Below, piece by piece: positions 9,475 through 19,858 of a stretch of DNA of 64,000 bases. A program made the translations under genes and the position numbers. Numbering within the stretch: the stretch's first letter is position 1; each line of letters begins with the position of its first letter. Source of the stretch: Pseudomonas sp. B21-015. GTDB lineage: Bacteria > Pseudomonadota > Gammaproteobacteria > Pseudomonadales > Pseudomonadaceae. The notes under the pieces are model-generated. The model made no database searches. It had not been told where the DNA came from and saw only the letters and a list, made by a program, of their open reading frames with translations. The DNA is taken from the NCBI RefSeq assembly GCF_024749285.1, contig NZ_CP087196.1, positions 744,001 to 808,000 on the forward strand, written 5' to 3'.

Positions 9475-12309
9475 TCAGGCCCTGTCGCGAGCCAGCAGCG
9501 GTTTGAGGTAGTAGCCGGTGTGAGACTGCTTCATCTCGGACACTTCTTCCGGTGTGCCGACGGCAATGATCTGGCCGCCCTTGGAACCACCTTCCGGCCC
9601 CAGGTCCACCAACCAGTCGGCGGTTTTGATCACATCCAGGTTGTGTTCGATCACGACCACGGTATTGCCGTGGTCGCGCAGACGATGCAGTACGTCGAGC
9701 AGTTGCTGGATATCGGCGAAGTGCAAGCCGGTAGTCGGTTCATCGAGGATATACAGCGTCTTGCCGGTATCGCGCTTGGACAACTCGCGCGACAGTTTCA
9801 CCCGCTGGGCTTCACCGCCAGATAGTGTGGTCGCCGATTGTCCTAGCTTGATGTACGACAGACCGACATCCATCAACGTCTGAAGCTTGCGCGCCAGAGC
9901 CGGAACCGCGTCGAAGAAGACTCGAGCTTCCTCGATGGTCATCTCCAGGGTTTCGTGGATGCTCTTGCCCTTGTACTTGATCTCCAGCGTTTCGCGGTTG
10001 TAGCGCTTGCTCTTGCAAACATCACACGGAACATAGATGTCCGGCAGGAAGTGCATCTCCACCTTGATCAGGCCATCGCCCTGACAGGCCTCGCAGCGTC
10101 CGCCCTTCACGTTGAAGGAGAAGCGCCCAGGACCGTAACCGCGAGAGCGGGACTCCGGAACGCCAGCGAACAGTTCGCGAATCGGCGTGAACAGCCCGGT
10201 ATACGTTGCCGGGTTGGAGCGCGGCGTGCGACCGATCGGGCTCTGATCGATGTCCACAACCTTGTCCAGATGTTCCAGGCCTTTAATGCTGTCGTGAGCA
10301 GCCGCTTCCAGAGTCGTTGCCCCATTGAGTGCTGTAGCGCTCAAAGGAAACAGCGTGTTGTTGATCAGCGTCGACTTGCCCGAACCGGAGACACCCGTCA
10401 CGCAGGTCAGCAGACCGATCGGAATGTCCAGGTCGACATTGCGCAGGTTGTTGCCGCGAGCGCCTTTGAGGGATAGCGACAACTTCTTGTTACGCGGCGT
10501 GCGTTTGGCTGGGACTGCGATCTTCACCCGGCCCGACAAATACTTGCCGGTCAGCGAATCAGGGTGAGCCATGACTTCGGCCGGCGTCCCTTCGGCAACG
10601 ATATGCCCGCCGTGCACGCCTGCACCCGGGCCGATATCCACCACATAGTCGGCCAGACGAATCGCATCTTCATCGTGCTCGACCACGATCACTGTGTTGC
10701 CGATGTCCCGCAGATGCTTGAGGGTGCCCAGCAACCGGTCGTTGTCCCGTTGATGCAGACCGATCGACGGTTCATCGAGGATGTACAGAACCCCCACCAG
10801 ACCGGCGCCAATCTGACTGGCCAGGCGAATCCGCTGGGCTTCACCGCCGGACAGCGTGTCGGCACTGCGATCCAGTGATAAGTAGTCCAGGCCAACGTTG
10901 ACCAGAAACTGCAGCCGCTCGCGGATTTCCTTGAGGATCTTGTCGGCAATCTCGCCACGGCGGCCGGTCAGTTTCAGCACGCCGAAATACTCACAGGCGT
11001 CTCCGATCGGCAGATTGGTCACCGCCGGCAAGGTCTTCTCACCAACCCACACGTGCCGCGCCTCGCGACGCAGGCGGGTGCCGCGGCAATCCGGGCAGGG
11101 TTGCGTGCTGAGGAACTTGGCCAGCTCTTCACGGACCGAAGCCGACTCGGTTTCGCGGTAGCGGCGTTCCAGGTTCGGCACGATGCCTTCGAACGGGTGC
11201 GAACGTTTGACGATGTCGCCACGGTCGTTCAGGTATTTGAAGTCGACGTTCTGCGAGCCGCTGCCATGCAGGATGAATTTCTGCTGATCGGCCGGCAGTT
11301 CGTTGAACGGCACTTCAAGACTGAATTTGTAGTGCGAGGCCAGCGAGCCAAGCATCTGGAAGTAATAGACGTTACGTCGGTCCCAGCCGCGAATCGCGCC
11401 TTCGGCCAGGGTCAGTTCACCGTTCACCAATCGCTTGATGTCGAAAAACTGTTTAACCCCCAGGCCATCGCAGGTCGGGCAGGCGCCGGCCGGGTTGTTG
11501 AAGGAAAACAGCTTGGGTTCCAGCTCGCTGATGGCATGGCCGCAGATCGGGCAGGCGAAGCGTGCAGAGAAGATGATCTCTTCGCCGGGCTCGTCATCCA
11601 TCGGCGCGACCAGTGCAATGCCGTCCGCCAGTTTCAATGCGGTCTCGAACGATTCGGCCAGGCGTTGTTGCAAATCGGCGCGGACCTTGAAGCGGTCGAC
11701 CACGACGTCGATCGAGTGCTTCTTCTGTTTATCCAGCTTCGGCAACTCGTCCAGTTCGCAGAGCTTGCCGTTGACCCGTGCCCGCACAAAACCCTGGGCC
11801 CGCAGTTCTTCGAAGACCGAGAGGTGCTCGCCCTTGCGCTCGCGGATCACCGGGGCCAGCAACATCAGTTTGCTGCCCTCAGGTTGTGCCAGCACCAGAT
11901 CGACCATCTGGCTGACGGTTTGGGCTTCCAGCGGAATGTCGTGATCCGGGCAGCGCGGAATACCGACGCGAGCGTAGAGCAGGCGCAGGTAGTCGTAGAT
12001 TTCGGTAATGGTGCCGACCGTCGAACGCGGGTTGTGCGAGGTCGACTTCTGTTCGATGGAGATCGCTGGCGACAGGCCTTCGATGGTGTCGACGTCAGGT
12101 TTTTCCATCATCGACAGGAACTGCCGGGCGTAGGCCGACAGCGATTCGACATAGCGTCGCTGGCCTTCGGCGTACAGCGTGTCGAAAGCCAGCGACGACT
12201 TGCCGGATCCGGACAGGCCGGTGATAACAATCAGTTTGTCCCGTGGCAGGGTCAGGTCGATGTTCTTCAGGTTGTGGGTTCGGGCCCCACGAATCAGGAT
12301 CTTGTCCAA
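9475..12309 (-). CDS. uvrA: UvrABC system protein A
   Basis: This damage-recognition ATPase of nucleotide excision repair is 944 residues long from the proposed start. Both ABC modules are complete: Walker [10 protein letters not shown] at 31-39, two LSGGEAQR signatures, and a second GVSGSGKST. The zinc modules are visible (CPICGH...CPTCDG and CEACQGDG...CDVCKSKR). The open frame runs 24 codons further upstream, but family proteins begin [16 protein letters not shown], matching a TTG at 12309-12307 behind GAGCGAGG. No LexA-type CTG-N10-CAG box is present upstream. Confidence 0.96.
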   Translation of the reverse strand: MDKILIRGARTHNLKNIDLTLPRDKLIVITGLSGSGKSSLAFDTLYAEGQRRYVESLSAYARQFLSMMEKPDVDTIEGLSPAISIEQKSTSHNPRSTVGTITEIYDYLRLLYARVGIPRCPDHDIPLEAQTVSQMVDLVLAQPEGSKLMLLAPVIRERKGEHLSVFEELRAQGFVRARVNGKLCELDELPKLDKQKKHSIDVVVDRFKVRADLQQRLAESFETALKLADGIALVAPMDDEPGEEIIFSARFACPICGHAISELEPKLFSFNNPAGACPTCDGLGVKQFFDIKRLVNGELTLAEGAIRGWDRRNVYYFQMLGSLASHYKFSLEVPFNELPADQQKFILHGSGSQNVDFKYLNDRGDIVKRSHPFEGIVPNLERRYRETESASVREELAKFLSTQPCPDCRGTRLRREARHVWVGEKTLPAVTNLPIGDACEYFGVLKLTGRRGEIADKILKEIRERLQFLVNVGLDYLSLDRSADTLSGGEAQRIRLASQIGAGLVGVLYILDEPSIGLHQRDNDRLLGTLKHLRDIGNTVIVVEHDEDAIRLADYVVDIGPGAGVHGGHIVAEGTPAEVMAHPDSLTGKYLSGRVKIAVPAKRTPRNKKLSLSLKGARGNNLRNVDLDIPIGLLTCVTGVSGSGKSTLINNTLFPLSATALNGATTLEAAAHDSIKGLEHLDKVVDIDQSPIGRTPRSNPATYTGLFTPIRELFAGVPESRSRGYGPGRFSFNVKGGRCEACQGDGLIKVEMHFLPDIYVPCDVCKSKRYNRETLEIKYKGKSIHETLEMTIEEARVFFDAVPALARKLQTLMDVGLSYIKLGQSATTLSGGEAQRVKLSRELSKRDTGKTLYILDEPTTGLHFADIQQLLDVLHRLRDHGNTVVVIEHNLDVIKTADWLVDLGPEGGSKGGQIIAVGTPEEVSEMKQSHTGYYLKPLLARDRA

Positions 12310-12500
12310 AGTGGCCTCGCTCGGCGGGCGTCGAAAACGTAGGAGTATACGGCCAAATACTGGATGGATGCACACTATCAAATGAGAGGGCCGCAGCCTT
12401 ACATGAAGAGTCTGTTAGCAGAGCGCGTCATTGCGTCGCGATATACCCCGTCAATCGATGGGACTGGTAGAATCGCCGCCGGTTCACATGAGGTTTTTCC

Positions 12501-13898
12501 ATGCACGATCCCCACAGCGAACGCATGAGTGGCAGTGAGACCCGCGCAGCAAGCGGTCTGGCCCTGGTGTTCGCCTTCCGTATGCTTGGCATGTTCATGG
12601 TGTTGCCGGTACTGGCGACCTATGGGATGGAACTGGCGGGAGCGACCCCGGCCCTCATCGGGTTGGCGATTGGCGCTTACGGCCTGACCCAGGCGATCTT
12701 TCAGATTCCTTTCGGCTTCATTTCCGACCGCATCGGTCGCCGTCCGGTGATTTACCTGGGGCTGATCGTCTTCGCCCTGGGGAGCGTGCTGGCGGCCAAT
12801 GCGGATTCGATCTGGGGCGTCATTGCCGGACGCATCCTGCAGGGCGCCGGGGCGATTTCCGCGGCGGTCATGGCGTTGCTGTCGGACCTGACCCGGGAAC
12901 AGCATCGGACCAAAGCCATGGCCATGATCGGCATGACGATCGGCCTGTCGTTCGCTGTCGCCATGGTTGTTGGGCCGTTGCTGACCCGCGCCTTTGGCCT
13001 GTCCGGGTTGTTCTTCGCCACCGGCGGCATGGCGCTGGTCGGCATCGTCATCGTGATGTTCATGGTGCCCCGCGCCACCGGCCCGTTGCAGCACCGCGAG
13101 TCCGGTGTCGCGCGCCAGGCGCTGATACCGACGCTCAAGCATCCGGACCTGCTGCGCCTGGACCTGGGCATTTTTGTGTTGCACGCGATGTTGATGTCGA
13201 GCTTCGTTGCATTGCCCCTGGCACTGGTCGAAAAAGCCGGTTTGCCCAAGGAGCAGCACTGGTGGGTATACCTGGCCGCGCTGCTGATTTCCTTCTTCGC
13301 CATGATCCCGTTCATTATCTACGGCGAGAAGAAACGCAAAATGAAACGAGTTTTACTCGGCGCCGTCGTGACGCTGATGCTCACTGAGCTATTCTTCTGG
13401 CAGTTCGGCGACAGCTTGCGGGCTCTGGTGATCGGGACGGTGGTGTTCTTCACCGCGTTCAATCTGCTGGAAGCGTCCTTGCCGTCGCTGATCAGCAAGG
13501 TTTCACCGGCAGGCGGCAAAGGCACGGCGATGGGGGTTTATTCCACCAGTCAGTTCCTCGGTTCGGCACTGGGCGGGATCCTCGGCGGCTGGCTGTTCCA
13601 GCACGGCGGTTTGTCGGTTGTGTTCCTTGGATGCGCAGGTCTGGCTGCCCTCTGGTTAGCCTTTGCTGTTACCATGCGGGAACCTCCGTATGTGACGAGC
13701 CTGCGCTTGCCGTTGTCGCCCGAAGCGATTCGTGAAGCTGGCCTGATCGAGCGCCTGAAGGCCGTCGTTGGAGTAACCGATGCAATCGTGGTTGCAGATG
13801 AAGCGGCGATTTACATCAAACTGGACACCGAATTATTGGATCGCACTACCTTGGAGCGTCTGGTGAACAACCCGGCCGCGACAGCGTGCGAAGCCTAG
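12501..13898 (+). CDS. MFS transporter with C-terminal YAM-like domain (YajR type)
   Basis: This 465-residue inner-membrane protein has twelve predicted helices. Major-facilitator motif A is present after helix 2 (GFISDRIGRRPVIYLG), and an RILQGAGAISAAVMALLSDL stretch lies in helix 4. After the last helix, residues about 395-460 form a soluble beta-alpha-beta domain (AGLIERLKAVVGVTDAIVV...AAIYIKLD) like the YAM domain of E. coli YajR. The substrate is unknown; proton-driven efflux is the family expectation. It ends 9 bp before ssb and is probably cotranscribed with it. The same insertion between uvrA and ssb occurs in P. aeruginosa. Confidence 0.9.
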   Translation: MHDPHSERMSGSETRAASGLALVFAFRMLGMFMVLPVLATYGMELAGATPALIGLAIGAYGLTQAIFQIPFGFISDRIGRRPVIYLGLIVFALGSVLAANADSIWGVIAGRILQGAGAISAAVMALLSDLTREQHRTKAMAMIGMTIGLSFAVAMVVGPLLTRAFGLSGLFFATGGMALVGIVIVMFMVPRATGPLQHRESGVARQALIPTLKHPDLLRLDLGIFVLHAMLMSSFVALPLALVEKAGLPKEQHWWVYLAALLISFFAMIPFIIYGEKKRKMKRVLLGAVVTLMLTELFFWQFGDSLRALVIGTVVFFTAFNLLEASLPSLISKVSPAGGKGTAMGVYSTSQFLGSALGGILGGWLFQHGGLSVVFLGCAGLAALWLAFAVTMREPPYVTSLRLPLSPEAIREAGLIERLKAVVGVTDAIVVADEAAIYIKLDTELLDRTTLERLVNNPAATACEA

Positions 13899-13907
13899 GA
13901 GAACGTT

Positions 13908-14432
13908 ATGGCCCGTGGGGTTAACAAAGTCATATTGGTCGGCACTTGCGGCCAGGATCCCGAAGTTCGCTACTTGCCTAACGGTAACGCCGTGACCAAC
14001 CTGAGTCTGGCGACCAGCGAACAGTGGACCGACAAGCAAACCGGTCAGAAGGTCGAGAAGACCGAATGGCACCGTGTGTCGATGTTCGGCAAGGTTGCCG
14101 AAATTGCCGGCGAATACCTGCGTAAAGGTTCGCAGGTCTACATCGAAGGCAAGCTGCAGACCCGCGAGTGGGAAAAAGACGGTATCAAGCGTTACACCAC
14201 TGAAATCGTGGTCGATATGCAAGGCACCATGCAACTGCTGGGCGGCCGTCCACAACAGGGCGACCAACAAGGCGGGGGCAATAACTACCAGCAATCCGCC
14301 CCAGCCCCACGTCAGCAGGCTCCGCGTCCGCAGCAGTCGGCACCGCAACAGTCGCGCCCGGCTCCACAGCAGCAGGCCGCTCCTCAGCCGGCTCCGGATT
14401 TCGACAGCTTTGATGACGATATCCCGTTCTAA
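13908..14432 (+). CDS. ssb: Single-stranded DNA-binding protein
   Basis: This 174-residue SSB has an N-terminal OB fold (about 1-110, starting [22 protein letters not shown]), a Gln/Pro-rich flexible linker and the conserved acidic tip DDDIPF at the extreme C-terminus, which recruits replication and repair partners. It protects single-stranded DNA as a tetramer. An AGGAGAACGTT ribosome-binding site precedes the ATG. Confidence 0.98.
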   Translation: MARGVNKVILVGTCGQDPEVRYLPNGNAVTNLSLATSEQWTDKQTGQKVEKTEWHRVSMFGKVAEIAGEYLRKGSQVYIEGKLQTREWEKDGIKRYTTEIVVDMQGTMQLLGGRPQQGDQQGGGNNYQQSAPAPRQQAPRPQQSAPQQSRPAPQQQAAPQPAPDFDSFDDDIPF

Positions 14433-14455
14433 AAAGCAGCTATCCAGTCAGTAAC

Positions 14456-14487
14456 AAAAAAGCGAAGCCATCTGGCTTCGCTTTTTT
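14456..14487. terminator. Terminator between ssb and the OsmC-YcaO gene
   Basis: A perfect 15-bp stem (14456-14470 with 14473-14487), with A-run and T-run ends, lies between two convergent genes. It can act for both, stopping 10 bp short of the stop codon of the minus-strand gene. Confidence 0.92.
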
Positions 14488-14497
14488 GTGGGCGCTG

Positions 14498-16702
14498 TTA
14501 ACTGAATAAAGTGGTCACATTGGCCCGTGCCGAGTGCAGTTTCTTGTAGCTATCGATCAACCGCAGGTGCCTGTCGAGCCCCTCCAGTTTCATGCTGGTC
14601 GGCGTCAAGCCATGGAAGCGCACGCTGCCGTTCACCGATCCGATTGCTGCATCTGTCCGCTCGTTGCCAAACATCCGGCGGAAATTGGCCTCGTAGTCTT
14701 CCAGCTCCAGGTCTTCGTCCAGTTCCATCTCCAGCACCACATTGACGGCCTGATAGAACAAGCCACGCTCAACCGTGTTGTCGTTGTACTGCAGGAACAT
14801 TTCTACCGCTTCTTTTGCCTCTTCAAACCGCTGCAAGGCGAGATAAATCAGCAGCTTCAACTCCAGGATCGTCAGCTGACCCCAAGCCGTGTTGTCGTCA
14901 AACTCGATGCCGATCAAGGTGGTGATGTCGGTGTAGTCGTCCAGCTCACTTTCCACCAGGCGTTCAACCAGCGCTTGCAGTTCGTCTTCGTCCAGGCGAT
15001 GCAGGTTCAGGATATCGGTGCGGAAGAACAGCGCTTTGTTGGTGTTATCCCAGATCAGATCGTCCGCGGGATAGATTTCCGAATAGTTCGGTACCAGGAT
15101 GCGGCAGGCCGTTGCACCGATATGCTCGTAGACCGCCATGTACACTTCTTTGCCCATGCCTTTGAGAATGCCGAACAAGGTCGCGGCTTCCTCGGCATTC
15201 GAGTTTTCACCCTGGCCGGAGAAGTCCCACTCCACGAATTCGTAATCCGATTTTGAGCTGAAGAAGCGCCACGACACCACGCCGCTGGAGTCGATAAAGT
15301 GCTCGACGAAGTTATTCGGCTCGGTCACTGCATGACCTTCAAAAGTCGGCTGGGGCAAGTCGTTGAGGCCTTCGAAGCTGCGGCCTTGCAGCAATTCGGT
15401 CAGGCTGCGTTCCAGCGCCACTTCCAGGCTCGGATGCGCGCCGAACGAGGCGAACACACCGCCGGTACGCGGGTTCATCAACGTGACGCACATCACCGGG
15501 AATTCACCCCCCAGGGACGCATCCTTCACCAGCACGGGGAACCCTTGTTCTTCCAGCGCCTGAATACCGGCCAGTATCCCGGGGTACTTCGCCAGCACGT
15601 GAGCCGGTACATCCGGCAGGGCAAATTCACCTTCGATGATTTCGCGTTTTACCGCGCGTTCGAAGATCTCCGACAGGCACTGCACCTGGGCTTCGGCCAG
15701 CGTGTTACCGGCACTCATGCCGTTGCTCAGGAACAGGTTTTCAATCAGGTTGGACGGGAAATACACCACCTCGCCGTCCGACTGGCGCACGTACGGCAGC
15801 GAGCAGATGCCGCGCTCTTCATTGCCCGAGTTGGTATCGATCAGGTGGGAGCCACGCAGCTCGCCGTCGCGGTTGTAAATCTTCAGGCAGTACTCGTCGA
15901 GGATTTCGGCCGGCAGTGCATCTTTACGGCCTGGCTTGAACCAGCGTTCGTCCGGGTAGTGCACAAACGCTGCGTCGGCGATGTCTTCGCCCCAGAACTG
16001 GTCGTTGTAGAAGAAGTTGCAGTTGAGTCGCTCGATAAACTCGCCCAACGCCGACGCCAACGCGCCTTCCTTGGTCGCACCCTTGCCGTTGGTAAAGCAC
16101 ATCGGCGAGTGCGCATCGCGGATATGCAGCGACCACACATTGGGCACGATATTGCGCCACGAGGCGATTTCAATCTTCATGCCCAGGTCCGCCAGAATGG
16201 CCGACATGTTGGCGATGGTTTGCTCCAGCGGCAGATCCTTGCCGGCAATATAGGTGCTCGCCTCTGAGTTGGAAGCAGGCATCAACAAAGCCTGGGCATC
16301 GGCGTCGAGGTTGTCCACCTCTTCGATCACAAACTCAGGCCCGGCTTGCACCACTTTTTTCACGGTGCAACGGTCGATGGAACGCAGGATGCCCTGGCGG
16401 TCCTTGTCGGAGATGTCCGCCGGCAACTCGACCTGGATCTTGAAAATCTGGTTGTAGCGGTTTTCCGGATCAACAATATTGTTCTGCGACAGGCGGATGT
16501 TATCCGTAGGGATATTGCGCGTGTCGCAGTACAGCTTCACAAAATACGCCGCACACAGCGCCGACGAAGCCAGGAAGTAGTCGAACGGACCCGGTGCCGA
16601 GCCATCGCCCTTGTAGCGGATAGGTTGATCGGCCACCACCGTGAAGTCATCGAACTTGGCTTCAAGTCGAAGGTTGTCGAGAAAGTTGACCTTGATTTCC
16701 AT
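14498..16702 (-). CDS. OsmC domain / YcaO domain fusion protein
   Basis: This 734-residue fusion has two parts. Residues about 1-145 are an OsmC/Ohr-like domain with two cysteines (Cys50 in SSALCAAYF and Cys112 in SIDRCTVKKV) placed like the peroxidatic/resolving pair. Residues about 148-734 match the length and layout of E. coli YcaO, with ATP-binding patterns GKGATKEGALASALGEFIER and QCLSEIFERAVKRE and a helical C-terminal part. YcaO domains activate amide backbones with ATP; E. coli YcaO assists RimO in beta-methylthiolation of ribosomal protein S12. No peptide substrate gene lies beside it. It is 120 bp downstream of the yjf cluster on the same strand. Confidence 0.9.
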   Translation of the reverse strand: MEIKVNFLDNLRLEAKFDDFTVVADQPIRYKGDGSAPGPFDYFLASSALCAAYFVKLYCDTRNIPTDNIRLSQNNIVDPENRYNQIFKIQVELPADISDKDRQGILRSIDRCTVKKVVQAGPEFVIEEVDNLDADAQALLMPASNSEASTYIAGKDLPLEQTIANMSAILADLGMKIEIASWRNIVPNVWSLHIRDAHSPMCFTNGKGATKEGALASALGEFIERLNCNFFYNDQFWGEDIADAAFVHYPDERWFKPGRKDALPAEILDEYCLKIYNRDGELRGSHLIDTNSGNEERGICSLPYVRQSDGEVVYFPSNLIENLFLSNGMSAGNTLAEAQVQCLSEIFERAVKREIIEGEFALPDVPAHVLAKYPGILAGIQALEEQGFPVLVKDASLGGEFPVMCVTLMNPRTGGVFASFGAHPSLEVALERSLTELLQGRSFEGLNDLPQPTFEGHAVTEPNNFVEHFIDSSGVVSWRFFSSKSDYEFVEWDFSGQGENSNAEEAATLFGILKGMGKEVYMAVYEHIGATACRILVPNYSEIYPADDLIWDNTNKALFFRTDILNLHRLDEDELQALVERLVESELDDYTDITTLIGIEFDDNTAWGQLTILELKLLIYLALQRFEEAKEAVEMFLQYNDNTVERGLFYQAVNVVLEMELDEDLELEDYEANFRRMFGNERTDAAIGSVNGSVRFHGLTPTSMKLEGLDRHLRLIDSYKKLHSARANVTTLFS

Positions 16703-16822
16703 GGGGGATTACCAGAATAGCGGCTAAACGAATGGCCGCCATTATCCGGCATTTGCGCAGTAAGTCTTGTGGGTGTCTGACGATATGTCGACACCCGGCC
16801 TTTTTAGTGGGCGATGGATGGG

Positions 16823-17980
16823 TCAATCGAGTATCAGATGCGGCAAGAACCGGCTCGAATCCTTGGTAATCAAACTGTTGTCCTCGCGCACGCCGATGCC
16901 GGCCGCTTGATCCCCGATCACCCAGGAACCGATCAGCGTGTAGCTGTCGCCAAACTTCGGCAGCGGGGCGAACTCCTGAAGGATAAACGGCGCGTCGGTG
17001 TAGGGTCCGTCCTCTTTCACGATCAGCCCCTCAGCAGTTTGCAGCTCGATGTTGGCACCTTCCCGGGAGAAGAACGGCTTGCGTACCCAGCCCTTGGGCA
17101 CGGCTTTGCTCGGGGCGGCGTCCAGGTACGACTCGAGCAGGTTCGGGTGACCTTTGTTGAACTCCCACAGCAGCGGCAGGATCCCCTTGTTGGAGATGAT
17201 GGATTTCCAGGCCGGCTCGAAAAACTGTGTGTCGCTCTGGGCGATCGCTGCGCCGAAGGGTTCGTGGAAGATGAACTCCCAGGCATGCAGCTTGAACAGG
17301 TGAGGAATCCAACGATCTTCTAAATCGACGAAACGTCCTTCACTGGTGAGGCCGATGTCCTCGATATCGATATGCCGCGATTCGATGCCGACCTTTTCCG
17401 CGACCAGACGCAGGTAATCGGTGGTGCCCTTGTCTTCGACCGAGTCTTTCATCGAGGCGAAATAGAAGGGCTCTTTGAGCTGCAGTTGGGCAAAGGCCTG
17501 ATGCAGCTTGGTGTCGATGCTGTTGAACTGGTCGGCATGCTTGGGCAGCAAGCCGCGTTCGATGCATTGCTCAAGCCAGCCCCACTGAAACGCTGCCGCC
17601 TCATACAGGCTGGTCGGCGTGTCGTAGTTGAGTTCCAGCAATTTGGCCGGCCCGCTGCCGTTGTAGGAGAAATCCATGCGCCCATACAGGTGCGGGTGGC
17701 CTTCGAGCCATGAAGTGCGAACCATGTCGAAGAATGGCGCGGGAATGCTCAGGCGCTCCAGCAGCTCCTCGCTCTGAACCACGCGGGCCACCAGGTCCAT
17801 GCACATCTCATGAAGCTCGGTGGTCGGGTCTTCGAGATCGTTCTCGATCTGTTTGAGCGTGAACTGGTAGTACGCGCTCTCGTCCCAATAGGGTTCATCG
17901 TCGATGGTATGGAACAGAAAGCCGAGACTCTCGGCGGTCTGTTTCCAGTCATGACGCTCTGCGCAGAGGATTTTCTTCAT
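16823..17980 (-). CDS. Glutathionylspermidine synthase-like ATP-grasp ligase (YgiC/YjfC family)
   Basis: This 385-residue protein matches the synthetase half of glutathionylspermidine synthase. Family stretches include YGRMDFSYNGSGPAKLLELNYDTPT, the WEFIFHEPFG segment, WVRKPFFSREGANIEL (ATP-grasp binding) and VIGDQAAGIGVRED near the end. The family forms amide bonds with ATP. This version lacks the amidase half of E. coli Gsp, and its real acceptor is unknown. It is the last gene of the yjf-like cluster, 12 bp after the YgiB-like lipoprotein; the ygiB-ygiC and yjfM-yjfC pairing is also seen in E. coli. Confidence 0.9.
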   Translation of the reverse strand: MKKILCAERHDWKQTAESLGFLFHTIDDEPYWDESAYYQFTLKQIENDLEDPTTELHEMCMDLVARVVQSEELLERLSIPAPFFDMVRTSWLEGHPHLYGRMDFSYNGSGPAKLLELNYDTPTSLYEAAAFQWGWLEQCIERGLLPKHADQFNSIDTKLHQAFAQLQLKEPFYFASMKDSVEDKGTTDYLRLVAEKVGIESRHIDIEDIGLTSEGRFVDLEDRWIPHLFKLHAWEFIFHEPFGAAIAQSDTQFFEPAWKSIISNKGILPLLWEFNKGHPNLLESYLDAAPSKAVPKGWVRKPFFSREGANIELQTAEGLIVKEDGPYTDAPFILQEFAPLPKFGDSYTLIGSWVIGDQAAGIGVREDNSLITKDSSRFLPHLILD

Positions 17981-17992
17981 GGCCCTGTTTCC

Positions 17993-18721
17993 TTAACTGC
18001 TCGACCCGCCAAAACTCTTGCTCGATCCGCCCCAGCCGCTGCGTGCGCTAGCCTGGCTGCCGAAGCCGCCGCGGGAGGTGGACGATGCAACAGACACCGG
18101 CTTACTGCGGGTGATGGTGTCGGTGTAACTGCCGCTGCTGCCGTAGCGCGCCTGATTGGACCTGTTGAAGGTTGAACCTGACGATACCCGCTGGCTGAGT
18201 GTCGAGGACGAGTAGTCACCGCGATCATCGCGATAGCGATAGACCGGTTCGGAGTAGTAACTGTTGCGGTTGCTGCTGAGCATGTTGCCGATCAGCAACC
18301 CGGTCAGCAGGCTGCTGCCGGAGAAGCCTGACCCGGCGGCGTTCGCTTCCGACGCGGGCAGTTTGGCCTTGGCCGCGTCCACTTCGGCTTGCGTGACCTC
18401 GCCATCGGCGTTCAGCTCGAAACCGCCGAGCTTGGGGATGAACTTGCCGGCGGAATCCTGCTGGCACCAGTCGGTAACGAAGTCGGCGTCGCAATCGGCC
18501 TGGTTGTCGTACACCGGCGCAATGCTTCGATGCTGGGCCATGGCCTTCATATAGGCGTCAGAACAGATGTCGACCGGGAGCTTTTCATCGGCGCACTGCT
18601 GGACGGACTGGAAGTTGTACTTTTTGTGTATCTCGTAGGTTTTTTCCGTCGGCCCGCAGCCTGATATCGCCATGGCGACCGATGCTGCCAGGGAGAGCTG
18701 AACGTACTTGCTTCGTTTCAT
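17993..18721 (-). CDS. DUF1190 lipoprotein, YgiB/YjfM family
   Basis: This 242-residue predicted lipoprotein has a short basic start, a hydrophobic helix and the lipobox AISGC with Cys22 as lipidation site. Mature-domain features are NFQSVQQCADEKLPVDICSDAY and paired cysteines, followed by a low-complexity Ser/Gly/Arg-rich tail ending SSKSFGGSSS. The tail resembles that of YgiB (UPF0441). Its function is unknown. Its fixed partnership with the ATP-grasp gene makes it a candidate envelope substrate or tether. Confidence 0.88.
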   Translation of the reverse strand: MKRSKYVQLSLAASVAMAISGCGPTEKTYEIHKKYNFQSVQQCADEKLPVDICSDAYMKAMAQHRSIAPVYDNQADCDADFVTDWCQQDSAGKFIPKLGGFELNADGEVTQAEVDAAKAKLPASEANAAGSGFSGSSLLTGLLIGNMLSSNRNSYYSEPVYRYRDDRGDYSSSTLSQRVSSGSTFNRSNQARYGSSGSYTDTITRSKPVSVASSTSRGGFGSQASARSGWGGSSKSFGGSSS

Positions 18722-18740
18722 CGGGATCTCCGTGGCGCAA

Positions 18741-19169
18741 TCAGTTCTGGGAAGGGGTCATGCACGCGGCATTCAACATGCCGACGCTGATGGCCACTGC
18801 CGCGATATAGATCCCCGCAGCGATTTCACCTTTCTTGATGCGCTCAGAGGCGCCTTTTAGCACCAGGCTGGTCACCAGAAACGCCAGCAGTTGAACGAAA
18901 GCGGCGATCACTGCCCAGACGACGAAGTCCAGAATGCTGATCGAGTAGGCGATCACATTGCTGGCCGGAATGGCGAAACCAATGATGGCGCCGCCCAGGG
19001 CGATCGCAGCCGCCACGTTGCCCGAACGGATCAGTTCGAACTCCTTGTGCGGTGTGATTCGGGTGTAGATGAACTGGAACAGCGCGAACAGCACGGCGGC
19101 GCCGAGAATGTACAAAACAAACCCGAGCACGGCGGCTTTGTTCAGGGAGATGGAGAGCGCTTCAAGCAT
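18741..19169 (-). CDS. DUF350 membrane protein, YjfL family
   Basis: This 142-residue protein has four predicted membrane helices in two similar halves: a helix near 12-34, an RSGNVAAAIALGGAIIGFAIP segment, a helix around 80-105 and a C-terminal helix. The polar residues inside the helices are typical of DUF350 proteins. Biochemical function is unknown. It lies between yjfK and the YgiB lipoprotein, 19 bp from the latter. Confidence 0.88.
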   Translation of the reverse strand: MLEALSISLNKAAVLGFVLYILGAAVLFALFQFIYTRITPHKEFELIRSGNVAAAIALGGAIIGFAIPASNVIAYSISILDFVVWAVIAAFVQLLAFLVTSLVLKGASERIKKGEIAAGIYIAAVAISVGMLNAACMTPSQN

Positions 19170-19183
19170 GGACTTCTTCCTTT

Positions 19184-19858
19184 TTAAAAAGTGTTCAGGT
19201 CGGTGGTGTACAGCGAGATGCCCAACGAAGTGCTCAAGCTGATGGTGCCTTCGGCGTCTTCTTCGACGGAAAACAGCAGGAATTCCCGGCGATCGGTCAG
19301 GCCGGTTTCGCGGGCGTACAGCATCGAATGGTGCTCGATGCTGTAGGACTCATCCGGATTGGTCAGGCGCTCGCTCAAGGCCACCAGTTCCGTCTGGCCG
19401 TTCTCGGTACCCCATTCGCGGGTGTATTCGACACCGTTGTGGGTGTAGGTCGGCAGGCCGATCAGGCTTTGAGGGCCGGCCAGTCGACGCAGCTCCGCTT
19501 CACTGTTGATGGTGACGTAACTGAGGTAGTTGAACAGGATCACCGACTCGACCTGTCCGGCGATGTCGCCGGTGGTGTGCACTTGCAGCCAGTAGTCTTC
19601 GTCGTTCATGTAATAGCGCGACAACCAGGTCGATTGCCCGAGATCAACAGTGCCGGCGCTCCAGATCTGTTGGGAGCCAGGAATGACCACTGTGGTATTG
19701 CCGTCGAGCAGCAACTTCAGGGTGGTATCGAACATCACCCCTTTGCCGAATGCCAGGCCCAGCGGCCCGGTGGCGGGCGGGCTGTCGTTGGCTGTCCATT
19801 TCGACTCGGTATTCGCTGTCGGGGCCTCAAGCCCCATCAACTGTTTAAACCATCCCAT
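19184..19858 (-). CDS. DUF2491 protein, YjfK family
   Basis: This 224-residue protein starts at the ATG giving MGWFKQLMGLEAP; the open frame is longer, but the upstream part overlaps the channel gene in another frame. It is predicted soluble with no signal peptide and a beta-rich body (GVEYTREWGTENGQTELVALSERL). The start overlaps the channel gene's end by 14 bp, which implies translational coupling. Function is unknown; it is a constant member of yjfIJKLM-type loci. Confidence 0.85.
   Translation of the reverse strand: MGWFKQLMGLEAPTANTESKWTANDSPPATGPLGLAFGKGVMFDTTLKLLLDGNTTVVIPGSQQIWSAGTVDLGQSTWLSRYYMNDEDYWLQVHTTGDIAGQVESVILFNYLSYVTINSEAELRRLAGPQSLIGLPTYTHNGVEYTREWGTENGQTELVALSERLTNPDESYSIEHHSMLYARETGLTDRREFLLFSVEEDAEGTISLSTSLGISLYTTDLNTF

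Noticed and set aside
11053..12342. 429-codon plus-strand open frame
   Set aside because: Shadow opposite uvrA; the minus frame has ABC signatures and zinc modules.
12310..12500. LexA (SOS) box in the uvrA-MFS divergent region
   Set aside because: No CTG-N10-CAG arrangement found; this also fits reports that uvrA is not SOS-induced in P. aeruginosa.
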